From Dehalococcoidia bacterium (lineage in GTDB: Bacteria > Chloroflexota > Dehalococcoidia > UBA2979), in contig JANQNP010000038.1 in the NCBI GenBank assembly GCA_028279505.1, positions 1 to 57,483 on the forward strand: DNA of 57,483 nucleotides. Reading direction: 5' to 3'. The number at the start of each line of letters is the position of its first letter. The first letter of the stretch is position 1. The translations under genes were made by a program, and so were the position numbers. Positions 8,766 through 17,131 of this stretch are shown one piece after another. The notes below the pieces were generated by a model. That model made no database searches and was not told where the DNA came from. It was given only the letters and a program-made list of their open reading frames with translations.

Positions 8766-9724
8766 CCGCCGCCGGCGAGTCTGTCCGCGCGCGCGATCGC
8801 CGCGAACGCGCGAGCGAGCGAGGCATCCCGATCGTCCGTCTCGATTAGCGGTGCGGCGAGCACGTGCCCCGCGCCGTCGCTGATGTAGCCGGCCAGCCGC
8901 TCCGCGACCTCCTCCTCGCTCCCCGACACCACGAGGTTGTCGAGCAGCTCGTCGGAGTACCCGTCCGCGGCGTTGGGGTAGCCCGCCGCCGCGAACATCG
9001 CCTGGTAGAACGGCACCTGCGCGTACCGACCGAGCTGCCCGATCAGCTTGCGCACGCCATCCGGATCGTCGGTCACGAGCATCGGCACATGCGCCACCAG
9101 CGGCGGCGCCTCCCGCCCCGCCCGCTCCGCGCCCCGCGCGATCGCCGGCAGCGCCTCCTCGATGAGGTACGGCTTCGGGCACATCCACGAGATCGCCGCG
9201 TCGGCCAGCTCGCCACAGGTCTCGAACGACCGAGGCCGCAGCGCCGACGCCATCAGCGAGACGTCGAACGTGCTGCTGACCTGTGCCTTCGCCGTGACGT
9301 GCCGCCCCTCGAAGTCAACCGAGCCCTCGGTCAGCAGCGCCCGGATCACCTGCAGGTACTCACGCAGATTCGTCAGCGGCGCCGACCAGTTCGCGCCGAA
9401 GCTCCCCACCATCATCGGCTCGTGCGACGGCCCGATCCCGAGGTGGAGTCGACCCGGCGCGAGCTGCTCGAGCGCGAGCGCCTGCTGAGCGATCACCACC
9501 GGATGCCGAGGCCAGGTCGGAATGATCGCAGTCCCGAAGTCGATCGACTTCGTTGCCGTCAACGCCGCCGCTGCTGCGGTCAGCGGGTCCGCTCCCGCGG
9601 CGCCGCCGATCGTCGACCAGGCCACCGGGATGCCCGCGTCCTCCGCCAGCTTCACCTGCCCAGCGAACGAGGCGGCGTCGAACGCCTGGATCGAAACGCC
9701 AACGGTGGGGCGGCTGAGGGACAT
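8762..9724 (-). CDS. LLM-class F420/FMN-dependent oxidoreductase
   Basis: A 320-residue luciferase-like monooxygenase fold protein. The barrel begins with PTVGVSIQAFDAASF. The family segment LEQLAPGRLHLGIGPSH, which helps form the deazaflavin pocket, is intact. Members of this branch use coenzyme F420 or FMN to oxidise or reduce small organic molecules. Cofactor choice is inferred and could be tested by looking for F420 synthesis genes elsewhere in the genome. GGAGCC precedes the ATG. The gene ends convergently on the exchanger gene, the two stop codons overlapping in CTAG. Confidence 0.85.
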   Translation of the reverse strand: MSLSRPTVGVSIQAFDAASFAGQVKLAEDAGIPVAWSTIGGAAGADPLTAAAAALTATKSIDFGTAIIPTWPRHPVVIAQQALALEQLAPGRLHLGIGPSHEPMMVGSFGANWSAPLTNLREYLQVIRALLTEGSVDFEGRHVTAKAQVSSTFDVSLMASALRPRSFETCGELADAAISWMCPKPYLIEEALPAIARGAERAGREAPPLVAHVPMLVTDDPDGVRKLIGQLGRYAQVPFYQAMFAAAGYPNAADGYSDELLDNLVVSGSEEEVAERLAGYISDGAGHVLAAPLIETDDRDASLARAFAAIARADRLAGGG

Positions 9725-9835
9725 GGATGGCTCCGTTCGCGATGGTCCGGCTATCGAGGCTGATGCCGCCCGATTGTCCCGGCTGCCGAGGTCCGGTCAA
9801 CCGCCCGAGGTCCACCTGACGTCGGCGCAACGAAA

Positions 9836-9860
9836 CAGCCCCGGCCATCGGCCGGGGCTG
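9836..9860 (-). terminator. Rho-independent terminator of the Zn-ADH gene
   Basis: CAGCCCCGGCC and GGCCGGGGCTG form a perfect 11-bp stem with a three-base loop. Read on the minus strand it is followed by TTTCGTT. It lies 27 bases past the stop of the alcohol dehydrogenase gene at 9887. Confidence 0.85.
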
Positions 9861-9886
9861 TTGCTGTGACTGCCGAGGGGTGTCGG

Positions 9887-10972
9887 TTACTCGCTGCCGA
9901 TCGCTAGCACGGAGCGCGCCACCTCGCCGCTCTTCAGCATGTCGAACGCCTCGTTGATTTCGTCGAACTCCCAGCGCTTCGTCACCAGGCCGTCGATGTC
10001 CAGCTTGCCCTGCTTGTAGAGCTCCAGGATCCGCGGCATGTCGGTGTGGAACCGGGCCGAACCGTAGAAGCTGCCCTTCAGCGTCTTCTCCTGCATCCAG
10101 ATCATCCCGGACACTTCGATCTTCTCCATCGGCGGCACCATGCCGACGACGACGGCCATCCCGCCACGCTTCGCCATCTCGTACGCCTGCTCGGAGGTCG
10201 CCTTCAGCCCGATCGCCTCGAACCCGAAGTCGACGCCGCCGCCGCTGAGTTGCTGCACCGCCTGGATCGCGTCGGTCTCACCAGCGTTCACGGTGTCCGT
10301 CGCGCCGAAGTCCTTCGCGATTCCGAGCTTGTGCTCGACCATGTCCACGGCAATGATCTGGCTCGCGCCGGCCAGCCGCGCCGCCTGAATGATGTTCAGG
10401 CCAACGCCGCCAGCGCCGATTACCGCCACCGAGGAGCCTGGCTCCACCTTCGCGGTGTTGACCACCGCTCCGTACCCGGTCATCACCGAGCAACCCACGA
10501 GGGCCGCGACATCCAGGCTGATGTCGTCGGGAATCTTCAACAGCCCCGAGGCCGGCATCACCGACTGCTCCGCGAAGCCACCCACGTTCGCCATCTGCGA
10601 GACCGGCTGGTCGCCCAGCGTCAGCGCGGGCTGGTCGGGCCGACGCGCCGTCGTCGGCGTGCCACACAGGTTCGGGCGGCCCGAGTCGCAGTAGTTGCAG
10701 TGCCCGCACGGCTGCACGAACCCCATGATCACCCGGTCGCCCTTGGCGACGTTCGTCACGCCGGGACCAAGCTCCTCGACGATGCCCGCGACCTCGTGAC
10801 CCAACACCATCGGGTAGCGGCCCGGGTACGTGCCCTCGATGAAGTGCAGATCGGAGTGGCAGACACCTGCAGTGACCACTCGTACCAGTGCTTCGCCGGC
10901 GCCCGGCTCATCGATCGTCAGATCGGCCATCTCGAGTGGGGTTTGTGCCGCGTTCAGCACCGCTGCTTTCAT
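9887..10972 (-). CDS. Zinc-dependent alcohol dehydrogenase (class III-like)
   Basis: A 361-residue medium-chain alcohol dehydrogenase. It keeps both zinc sites: the catalytic GVCHSDLH and GHEVAG, and the structural CGHCNYCDSGRPNLC with all four Cys. The Rossmann motif VIGAGGVGLNIIQ follows. The sequence style matches the NDMA/class III-like branch found in Actinobacteria and Chloroflexota, which oxidises primary alcohols or aldehydes. It contrasts with the other ADH in this window (2800-3795), which lacks the fourth structural Cys. GGAGGG lies about 10 bases before the ATG. It is monocistronic, with a good terminator at 9836-9860. Confidence 0.9.
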   Translation of the reverse strand: MKAAVLNAAQTPLEMADLTIDEPGAGEALVRVVTAGVCHSDLHFIEGTYPGRYPMVLGHEVAGIVEELGPGVTNVAKGDRVIMGFVQPCGHCNYCDSGRPNLCGTPTTARRPDQPALTLGDQPVSQMANVGGFAEQSVMPASGLLKIPDDISLDVAALVGCSVMTGYGAVVNTAKVEPGSSVAVIGAGGVGLNIIQAARLAGASQIIAVDMVEHKLGIAKDFGATDTVNAGETDAIQAVQQLSGGGVDFGFEAIGLKATSEQAYEMAKRGGMAVVVGMVPPMEKIEVSGMIWMQEKTLKGSFYGSARFHTDMPRILELYKQGKLDIDGLVTKRWEFDEINEAFDMLKSGEVARSVLAIGSE

Positions 10973-11108
10973 CGTTCGAGGTCCCTCCGCTGGGTCTGGA
11001 ATCGGCGGGACATACAGCCTGTACGGCGCCCCCGCGTGCCATATGGTAGCGGGACCATCACGTCCGCACTGACCGCGCGTTCACTCGACCTCGGGGCATC
11101 ACGCGCGC

Positions 11109-12152
11109 CTACCGAGGGCGCGCCCATGCCACGCGATCATCGATCCGCCGCTCGGCGCTGTAGGTGATCGCCTCGAACCCGCGGCTCTCCCAGAACGGGC
11201 CGCCGAGCGGGTTCATCGAGGCGTAATGCAGCGTCACGTACTCGTGCCCGGACTCCCGCGCCCAGTCGAGCGATCGTTCGAGGAGCGCGCTCCCCACCCC
11301 GCCGCCGCGCAGATCCGGATCGACGATCCCGTGGAACAGGTACGCCGCCCGCTCCGGCGTCGCCGCCGCCGGCCCGAACGCCATCCCAGAGAACAACATC
11401 TGCATCCCCAGCGTCTCGACGCCCGACTCGGCGCTCCGCGTCGCGAGGAAGATCCCGTGCCGGTCACGCTCCAGCGCGTACTTGCTCAGACCGCTCGCCG
11501 AGGCCCGCACGTCGTCCCACAGGTATGGCCAGAACACGGGCCCAGCGTGGTGGAAGCGCCCGTTCACCGATTCGAGCCGATCCACCTCGGCGTGGTCCTC
11601 GGGTGTCGCCCGCCGGATCTCGATCCTCTCACCGAGGGCGCCCGCAGGAATCGGTGACACGTCGCGTCCGGCATAGGTCGTCACCGCCCCGAACCCCATC
11701 CGGAACCACAGCTCCCGCTGCTCGGCGTCGCTCGCGACGAACTCGATCCGGTGGTTGAAGAATCCGCCCGCGACCCACCCGTCCGAGAGGTACCCGTACA
11801 GCGCCCGGTACGCCGAGGCTGTCTCCACCGACTCCGCCATCGCGTGCCCGTGGACCGGGATCGCCACCACCCGCGGCGGGAAGTACTGCGCGAGCCAGTG
11901 GTCCGCCGCGTGCAACGCCCGCTGCCCGAACGCGAACCCCACCGTCGTGCCGCCGACCTCGGCGACCGCCCCGTCCGCCAGCGGCTCCGCGAGCAACCCC
12001 TCGAGGAGTTCGCGGCAGCGCCCCTCGTCCTCGTACTCCTCCGGCAGCAGCGCGGTGCGCTCTCGGTCGCGCCGGTGCCGCGCCGCCAGCAACCGCGCGC
12101 ACACATCGAGGTCGCTCGCCCGCACGTCGCGCACGGAGATCCGATCTGCCAC
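11109..12152 (-). CDS. GNAT-family acetyltransferase with two GNAT domains
   Basis: A 347-residue protein made of two acetyltransferase folds. The C-terminal one is clear: DPDLRGGGVGSALLERSLDW is the acetyl-CoA pyrophosphate loop (R/Q-x-x-G-x-G/A), followed by the FWESRGFEAI signature. The N-terminal half (from RDVRASDLDVCARLL) has the strand order of the fold but a weaker cofactor loop, so it may be only structural. The acceptor substrate is unknown. The start is GTG with GAGGGAC upstream. It is divergent from sfsA, whose ATG is only 42 bases away. Confidence 0.8.
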   Translation of the reverse strand: MADRISVRDVRASDLDVCARLLAARHRRDRERTALLPEEYEDEGRCRELLEGLLAEPLADGAVAEVGGTTVGFAFGQRALHAADHWLAQYFPPRVVAIPVHGHAMAESVETASAYRALYGYLSDGWVAGGFFNHRIEFVASDAEQRELWFRMGFGAVTTYAGRDVSPIPAGALGERIEIRRATPEDHAEVDRLESVNGRFHHAGPVFWPYLWDDVRASASGLSKYALERDRHGIFLATRSAESGVETLGMQMLFSGMAFGPAAATPERAAYLFHGIVDPDLRGGGVGSALLERSLDWARESGHEYVTLHYASMNPLGGPFWESRGFEAITYSAERRIDDRVAWARPR

Positions 12153-12194
12153 GCTGTCCCTCGCCCTGTTCCGCCCGGCGTCTGAAGGTGGCCG

Positions 12195-12923
12195 ATGCTA
12201 CACCGCCAGCCCCTCCTCGCCGCGCGCGTCGTCGACCAGCCGAACCGCTTCACCGTGCGCGTCACCCTCGAGGACGGTCCGGCCGGTTCGGTCGGCGCCT
12301 ACCTCGGTAACACCGGCAACCTCCGCTCGATCCTCGTCCCCGGCGCCGAGGTCCGCGTCACTCCAGCGCCGAACCCCGGTGGCAAGCTCCCCGTCCACGT
12401 CGTCCTCGCCCGCCAGTGGGGCCGCTGGGTCGCCGTGGACGCCAACATCTCCGCCCACGTCGTCGCCGAAGCTCTCGAGGGACGCCGCCTCCCCGGCTTC
12501 CGAGGCTGGCGCCTCGATCGCCGCGAACCCCCCATCGACGGCGGTCGCCTCGACCTGCTGCTCAGCCGCGGAGCGGCATCGCGAAATGGCAGCCGCGGTG
12601 CGCGCCGCCTCTGGATGGAGGTCAAATGCACCACCCTCGCCCGCAACGGCGAGGTCCGCTTCCCCGACCCGGCCACCGCCCGAGGCACCCGCCACCTCCG
12701 CACCTTGATCCACCTGGTTCGATCCGGCGACGAAGCCGCCATCTGCTTCGTCGGCCAGCGCGGCGACGCCAAGGCCTTCCGCCCCCTCGCCGACATCGAC
12801 CCGCTCTTCGTCGAAACCCTCGCCGAGGCCCGCGCCGCCGGCGTCCGCGCCCACGCCTACCGCTGCCGCGTCACCCAGCGCGGCGTCTGGCTCCACGAAG
12901 AAGTCCCGCTCTTGGACGGCTAG
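12195..12923 (+). CDS. sfsA: SfsA-family DNA/RNA nuclease-like protein
   Basis: A 242-residue SfsA protein. The N-terminal OB-like part contains VGAYLGNTGNLRSILVPG. The C-terminal PD-(D/E)xK nuclease core has RLDLLL (Asp), then WMEVKCTTL (the ExK pair) and the family signature RFPDPATARGTRHL. E. coli SfsA was first described as a sugar-fermentation regulator and is now grouped with sugar-nonspecific nucleases; the cellular role is not settled. GAAGGTGG precedes the ATG. The next gene downstream is convergent. Confidence 0.9.
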   Translation: MLHRQPLLAARVVDQPNRFTVRVTLEDGPAGSVGAYLGNTGNLRSILVPGAEVRVTPAPNPGGKLPVHVVLARQWGRWVAVDANISAHVVAEALEGRRLPGFRGWRLDRREPPIDGGRLDLLLSRGAASRNGSRGARRLWMEVKCTTLARNGEVRFPDPATARGTRHLRTLIHLVRSGDEAAICFVGQRGDAKAFRPLADIDPLFVETLAEARAAGVRAHAYRCRVTQRGVWLHEEVPLLDG

Positions 12924-12971
12924 TCGGATCCCACCCGGCTACTGCGACCTGAGGCGAGCTGTAACACGAAA

Positions 12972-12995
12972 ACAGGCCGCCCGAAGGCGACCTGT
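12972..12995 (-). terminator. Rho-independent terminator of the sigma factor gene
   Basis: A 10-bp stem (ACAGGTCGCC with GGCGGCCTGT on the minus strand, one G-T pair) is closed by a TTCG tetraloop and followed by TTTTCGTG. It lies 28 bases past the sigma factor stop. Confidence 0.85.
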
Positions 12996-13022
12996 CCGTT
13001 CTCAATTCGTCGCTTCCGAGGT

Positions 13023-14411
13023 CTACGAGAGGTAGTCCCGCAGCTGCCGCGAGCGCGTGGGGCTCCGCAGCTTGCGTAGCGCCTTGCCCTCGATCTGCCG
13101 GATGCGCTCGCGCGTCACGTTGAACTCGCGACCGACCTCCTCCAGCGTCCGTGCCTTGCCATCCTCGAGGCCAAAGCGCAGCTCGAGGACCCGCCGCTCA
13201 CGAGGCGTGAGCGACGAAAGCACGTCCGCGACCTGCTGGCGGAAGAGCTGGTACGACGCCTGGTCGAACGGCAGCTCCGCCGTCTCGTCCGGAACGAAGT
13301 CCGCGAGATCGGAGTCCTCGTCCTCGCCCACTGGCGTGTCGAGCGAGACCGTCTCCTGCGCGATCTTGCGCAGCTCCTGCACGCGCAGCGCCGGCAGCTC
13401 CAGCTCCTTGCCGATCTCCTCGGGCGTTGGCTCGCGACCCAGCTCCTGCTGGAGCCGGCGTGAGACGCGCACCATCTTGTTGATCACCTCGACCATGTGG
13501 ACGGGGATCCGGATCGTGCGCGCCTGGTCCGCGAGGGCACGCGTAATGCCCTGGCGAATCCACCACGTCGCGTACGTCGAAAACTTGAATCCACGGCGGT
13601 AGTCGAACTTCTCGACCCCGCGCATCAGCCCGATGTTCCCCTCTTGGATCAGATCCAGGAGCGACAGCCCACGGCCGAGGTACTTCTTCGCCACGGCGAC
13701 GACCAGGCGGAGGTTCGCCTCCGTCAGGTGCCGCTTCGAGCGCTCGCCGTCGTAGCGCATCTTCTCGAAGTAGAAGTTCAGCGTCGGCCCGTGGGCCTCC
13801 TGCAGCTTCTCCGCGAGATCCGGTGCCGGTGAGAACACCTTCGCCTCGGTGCCCGCGAACTCCAGCGCCCACTCGATGTGCTGCGGTCGGATCACGTTGG
13901 TGATGATCGACAGCTTGTAGAGGGCTTCCTTCGTCCGCGCCTCATCCCAGCCGGTGTCCTTCATCAGCGCCTGCTGCGCGCCCTCGTCCAGGACCACGTC
14001 CACGCACTTGCGGAACCGCTCATCCTGCAGCCGCTCCAGCGCCGACTGGCGCGGAAGCTCCAGGAACCGGCTCACGGACCGGTACGTGTCCCGCTCCTGG
14101 CGGAACTGCCGGAACATCTGCACCAGCACCTCGCCCGGCGTCGGGTCGCGTCCCAGCTCCTCGCGCAGCTCGTTCTCGGTGTTCTCGAGGTGGATCCACT
14201 CTTCCATGTGCCGCGCGAGCCGGCGCTCGTCCGCGGCGGTGAGCAGCGCCACCTGGCCAATGCGGTTCAGGTACTGACGAACCGGGTCGTCGATCCCGGC
14301 CTGCTCGGCCACCTTCCGCGCTTCGGCGATCACCGCCTGATCACGCGACCGTCGGCTCAGCAGCTCTTCCAGCTCGCTACCACCCGTGTCGAAGGAGGTT
14401 TTCTGGGTCAT
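13023..14411 (-). CDS. rpoD: Primary-type RNA polymerase sigma factor (RpoD/SigA-like)
   Basis: A 462-residue sigma-70 protein. Region 1.2 begins at [12 protein letters not shown] (residue 41). A spacer of about 130 residues separates it from region 2, which has the core-binding [18 protein letters not shown] and the -10 melting [14 protein letters not shown]. Region 3 and region 4 follow, the latter ending with the -35 helix [17 protein letters not shown]. Region 1.1 is absent, as in many Chloroflexota primary sigma factors. The completeness of regions 2-4 favours the housekeeping factor, but a second-group paralog cannot be excluded without the genome. GAAGGACG precedes the ATG, and the leader is about 180 bases long. 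Confidence 0.92.
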   Translation of the reverse strand: MTQKTSFDTGGSELEELLSRRSRDQAVIAEARKVAEQAGIDDPVRQYLNRIGQVALLTAADERRLARHMEEWIHLENTENELREELGRDPTPGEVLVQMFRQFRQERDTYRSVSRFLELPRQSALERLQDERFRKCVDVVLDEGAQQALMKDTGWDEARTKEALYKLSIITNVIRPQHIEWALEFAGTEAKVFSPAPDLAEKLQEAHGPTLNFYFEKMRYDGERSKRHLTEANLRLVVAVAKKYLGRGLSLLDLIQEGNIGLMRGVEKFDYRRGFKFSTYATWWIRQGITRALADQARTIRIPVHMVEVINKMVRVSRRLQQELGREPTPEEIGKELELPALRVQELRKIAQETVSLDTPVGEDEDSDLADFVPDETAELPFDQASYQLFRQQVADVLSSLTPRERRVLELRFGLEDGKARTLEEVGREFNVTRERIRQIEGKALRKLRSPTRSRQLRDYLS

Positions 14412-14713
14412 CGTCCTTCAATCCCTCGTCCAGAGCTGGTGACTGCCGGCCGTCGAGACCCCACCGTGACGGGACGTTGCGAGCCGCGAAAACGCGTGGC
14501 GCTCAGGTATGGCGGCGCCTCGGTGCAGCGTCCGAACGGTGGAGATCCGAGACGGATCGCCGACAGGGAACAGGTCTGGACAGTATTTCGTAGGAGAATC
14601 ATACCATATTCGCGATGTCATTACATGACATAACGAAGGAACCACGGGCGGCCTCATCAGGTGCGGCGTTGGGCGCGGCGACGTGATCGAACGCGGCGGC
14701 CGTGTGTGGCGCG
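14412..14713 (-). promoter_or_regulatory. Long leader and promoter region of the sigma factor gene
   Basis: This gene-free stretch of 302 bases includes an unusually AT-rich island (about 14581-14640) in an otherwise GC-rich window. On the minus strand TATGAT (14598-14603) is a near-consensus -10 box. If used, transcription would start near 14590 and leave a leader of about 180 bases before the sigma factor ATG. I see no clear TTGACA; the matching position is occupied by a palindrome listed separately. Confidence 0.55.
14615..14631. promoter_or_regulatory. 17-bp palindrome over the -35 position of the sigma promoter
   Basis: ATGTCAT-TAC-ATGACAT is a perfect inverted repeat with 7-bp arms and a 3-base centre. 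It lies about 12 bp upstream of the TATGAT box on the minus strand, where a -35 element would be, so a bound regulator could block or replace -35 contacts. Confidence 0.5.
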
Positions 14714-15580
14714 TTATCCCGGCAACCTCGAGTTCTGAACGATCGCGAGGACTTTTCCGGTGACGCTCGACACCGGAGCGCGGCACGGGTCGATCGAGAC
14801 GTTGGCGTCGCCCTTCGTCTCGAAGGCCAGTCCGCCGTCGGTCGGGCTGCTCACCACCCGGGTAATCCGGTGCAGCAGGAACGAGCCCGGCACGAAGCTG
14901 TCACAGGTCGCGTCCGGCCGTCGGAAGATGATGATGTCGCCCACATCCAGGTCCGTGACCGTCGGCCGATAGACCACCAGCAGGTCCTCGCAACCGATCG
15001 AGGGCTCCATGCTGCCCGTGCAGACCGGCTGTGTGACCCAGGCATCCGTCTCGCCGTCGAACAGGAGCGGGTTCCCGATCGGACCGAACGACTCGATCGT
15101 CGACAGGTTGTCCAGCCGCTCCGCCTGCAGGTCGTACGCCCCCGTCAGCTCGCCCATGCTCTCGCGGAGCTGGTCGCGCTCGGCCACCAGCGCCTCGAGA
15201 CTCGTTTCGAGGTCAGTCGTGCTCTGCACCGCCGCCTCGACGTTCGCCAGGCGCGTCGTCAGATCGGCGGCCAGATCCTTGCTCGCGTCGAGGTCCGCGG
15301 CCAGCTGGCCGTTCTCCTCGGTGAGCTCCAGCACCCGCGCCGTCGCGGACTCCACCAGCTCGTTCGTGCCGCCCACCTCGCTGCTGAGCGCCGCGAGCTG
15401 CCGGTCCAGCCGGTCGACCTCGCCCGTCCGCGCGAGGTAGCCGCCGATGCCGGCCACGACCACGAGCGCCGCGAAGGCAAGAATGAAGAACGTGGGCGCG
15501 GCGAGGCGGCTCACGGTCGCGCGGATCGCGGCGAACCTCGCTCCTGGGATCGCGGATTCACTGGGGTCGGCCACTGTCAC
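14714..15580 (-). CDS. ER/SipW-type signal peptidase-like protein with coiled-coil insert
   Basis: A 288-residue membrane protein. I chose the GTG at 15580 because GAAGGA lies six bases upstream; the longer open frame to 15778 has no site. A membrane helix spans residues 29-50, followed by a predicted coiled coil at about 52-163 (heptads rich in Leu, Glu and Ala). The C-terminal S26 peptidase domain contains CTGSMEPSI (nucleophile S190), SFLLHRI (H237 where bacterial enzymes have Lys) and TKGDAN with D258. The Ser-His pattern matches archaeal, ER and Bacillus SipW enzymes. The C-terminal membrane helix usual in SipW is missing. It would act outside the membrane, perhaps on a limited set of exported proteins. 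Confidence 0.78.
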   Translation of the reverse strand: MTVADPSESAIPGARFAAIRATVSRLAAPTFFILAFAALVVVAGIGGYLARTGEVDRLDRQLAALSSEVGGTNELVESATARVLELTEENGQLAADLDASKDLAADLTTRLANVEAAVQSTTDLETSLEALVAERDQLRESMGELTGAYDLQAERLDNLSTIESFGPIGNPLLFDGETDAWVTQPVCTGSMEPSIGCEDLLVVYRPTVTDLDVGDIIIFRRPDATCDSFVPGSFLLHRITRVVSSPTDGGLAFETKGDANVSIDPCRAPVSSVTGKVLAIVQNSRLPG

Positions 15581-15745
15581 GCCGGGTCCTTCCGTCGCTC
15601 CACCACGCACCTCATCGACAGTACGACGAGTCACGCTCGCGCGGAGTTCCTGAATTGATCTACGACGCGAAATTGGTTCCTGCTCAGACTGAAGTATTAA
15701 GGAAGAGTTGACGAATAGACGGCTTCGGCGCGAGATCGAGTACCC

Positions 15746-16321
15746 ATGACGAATCCACCACTCTCCGAGGACTGGCAACGCTCGATCAGCGAGCGTCTGC
15801 TGCGCCGTGGCGCCGACCTCGATTGGTCCGAACTCTGGCCCGAGGTCGTCTCCGCCCGCACCGAGCTACTCGACGCAATCGCCCGCATCACCGAGGAGCA
15901 AGCGGCCTGGAAGCCTTCCGCCGACGAGTGGTCGATCGCCGAAACGATCCGTCACCAGCTCCCCTCCTCGACTGGCGTCATCACGATCATCCGCGCCCTC
16001 ACCGAGGGCCATGACCCTGCCGAGGACACGCCGTACGACGACCCCGGCGACGTCACCGCCCACGAGGTCGCCCCCGCCTTCGACGGCTCCTTCGCGGACC
16101 TGCGCGCTGCCTTCGTCCAGGACTCGATCGCCTTCGCCGCGCTCCCCGCGGCACTGCCGCCAGATCCCGACCTCGAGCGGACCTTTCCGCACATGTACTT
16201 CGGCCCGCTCACCGCCCGCGCCTGGTTCGCTTTCCAGCGCATCCACGACCGCGCCCATCTGCATCAGGTCCAGGAGATCGTCGCGGCGGACGGGTTCCCA
16301 ACCGCGCCGGAGACGCGCTGA
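15746..16321 (+). CDS. DinB-like four-helix protein
   Basis: A 191-residue protein of the DinB/YfiT-like four-helix fold. The region WSIAETIRHQLPSSTG and the late HDRAHLHQVQEI hold the histidines (one in the first motif, one or more in the second) that form the metal triad of this superfamily. Members include thiol-dependent transferases (bacillithiol or mycothiol S-transferases), but most are uncharacterised. It stands alone between the signal peptidase (divergent) and the TetR gene, so the context does not point to a substrate. Confidence 0.75.
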   Translation: MTNPPLSEDWQRSISERLLRRGADLDWSELWPEVVSARTELLDAIARITEEQAAWKPSADEWSIAETIRHQLPSSTGVITIIRALTEGHDPAEDTPYDDPGDVTAHEVAPAFDGSFADLRAAFVQDSIAFAALPAALPPDPDLERTFPHMYFGPLTARAWFAFQRIHDRAHLHQVQEIVAADGFPTAPETR

Positions 16322-16447
16322 TCCCGAGGGCTCCTCGGGCCGCGGTCTGATCGCACCGGGCGGGCAGGGCAGAAGGCCCTAACGGCTGCCGCAACGCTGC
16401 GGCACCGTGGACGCATGATTGCCATCGCGACCGTGATAGCGCCGAAC

Positions 16448-16476
16448 TTGACGCTGGCTGAACACGCGTTCAATCT
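16448..16476 (+). promoter_or_regulatory. Promoter of the TetR-ABC operon
   Basis: TTGACG (16448-16453) is a close match to -35. Exactly 17 bases later is CAATCT (16471-16476), a weak -10. Transcription would begin about 16483, so the mRNA would start at or next to the ATG at 16484 with no leader. The -10 and spacer lie inside the operator described next. Confidence 0.5.
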
Positions 16477-16495
16477 ACTGAACATGCGTTCAGCC
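16456..16495. promoter_or_regulatory. Tandem palindromic TetR operator overlapping the start codon
   Basis: Two 14-bp palindromes of the form TGAACAYGCGTTCA lie at 16459-16472 and 16479-16492, 20 bp centre to centre. The outer arms GGCTGAAC and GTTCAGCC make the whole 40 bp symmetric, giving four half-sites. The second copy contains the ATG at 16484-16486, and the first covers the promoter spacer. Two TetR dimers on the same or opposite faces would block both promoter and start. Confidence 0.75.
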
Positions 16496-17131
16496 ACAGA
16501 CCGTGAGACAGCCCAGGGCGGCCGGGAAGGCATTCGAGGCGCCGCGCTGCGCCTCTTCGCGACCGAGGGCTTCGACCGGGTCTCCGGCCGCGCGATTGCG
16601 AAGGAGGCCGGCGTGTCGCCGGCCCTCGTGATGCACCACTTCGGGTCGGTCGCCGCGCTCCGCGCCGAGATCGACAGCTGGGTGCTCGGCCACTTCGAGG
16701 ACTGGATCGAGCGCGCCGGCACCGCCGACTCGGTCGACGAGGTCGTCGACGACATGGAGGGCGAAGTACGCGGCTTCTTCGTACGCGAGCCGCTGCTCGG
16801 CGGTTACCTCCGCCAGCTCCTCGTCGAGGGCGGCGACGCCGGCTACCAGTTCTTCGCCGGCCTTTTCGACGCCGGCCGCGAGATGCTGAGCCAGCTCGAG
16901 CAACGAGGCGTCGTCCGCCCCTCGCCGAACGGCGACCTCGACGCGCGACTCATGCTGCTCATGGCCGAGGACCTCGGCACGATCATGCTCGAGCCGTTCC
17001 TCGCCCGCCGCCTCGGCGTCCAGCTCTACTCCGAGGAGTTCATGGCCCGCTGGAGCGCCGCCGAACTCGACCTCCACGCCAACGGCCTCTTCGGCGATGG
17101 CCCCCACGAGGAGCAACGCGATGACAACTGA
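16484..17131 (+). CDS. TetR-family transcriptional regulator of the ABC operon
   Basis: A 215-residue repressor. The N-terminal helix-turn-helix is typical: GIRGAALRLFATEGFDRVSG, then AIAKEAGVSPALVMHHFGS. The C-terminal ligand domain is helical and not specific to any known inducer. I start at the ATG at 16484, inside the operator, because the promoter spacing would place the transcript start there; an in-frame ATG at 16415 lies upstream of the promoter elements. The stop overlaps the ABC ATPase start by 11 bases, so regulator and transporter are one operon. Autorepression with relief by an exported substrate is the likely logic. Confidence 0.85.
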   Translation: MRSATDRETAQGGREGIRGAALRLFATEGFDRVSGRAIAKEAGVSPALVMHHFGSVAALRAEIDSWVLGHFEDWIERAGTADSVDEVVDDMEGEVRGFFVREPLLGGYLRQLLVEGGDAGYQFFAGLFDAGREMLSQLEQRGVVRPSPNGDLDARLMLLMAEDLGTIMLEPFLARRLGVQLYSEEFMARWSAAELDLHANGLFGDGPHEEQRDDN

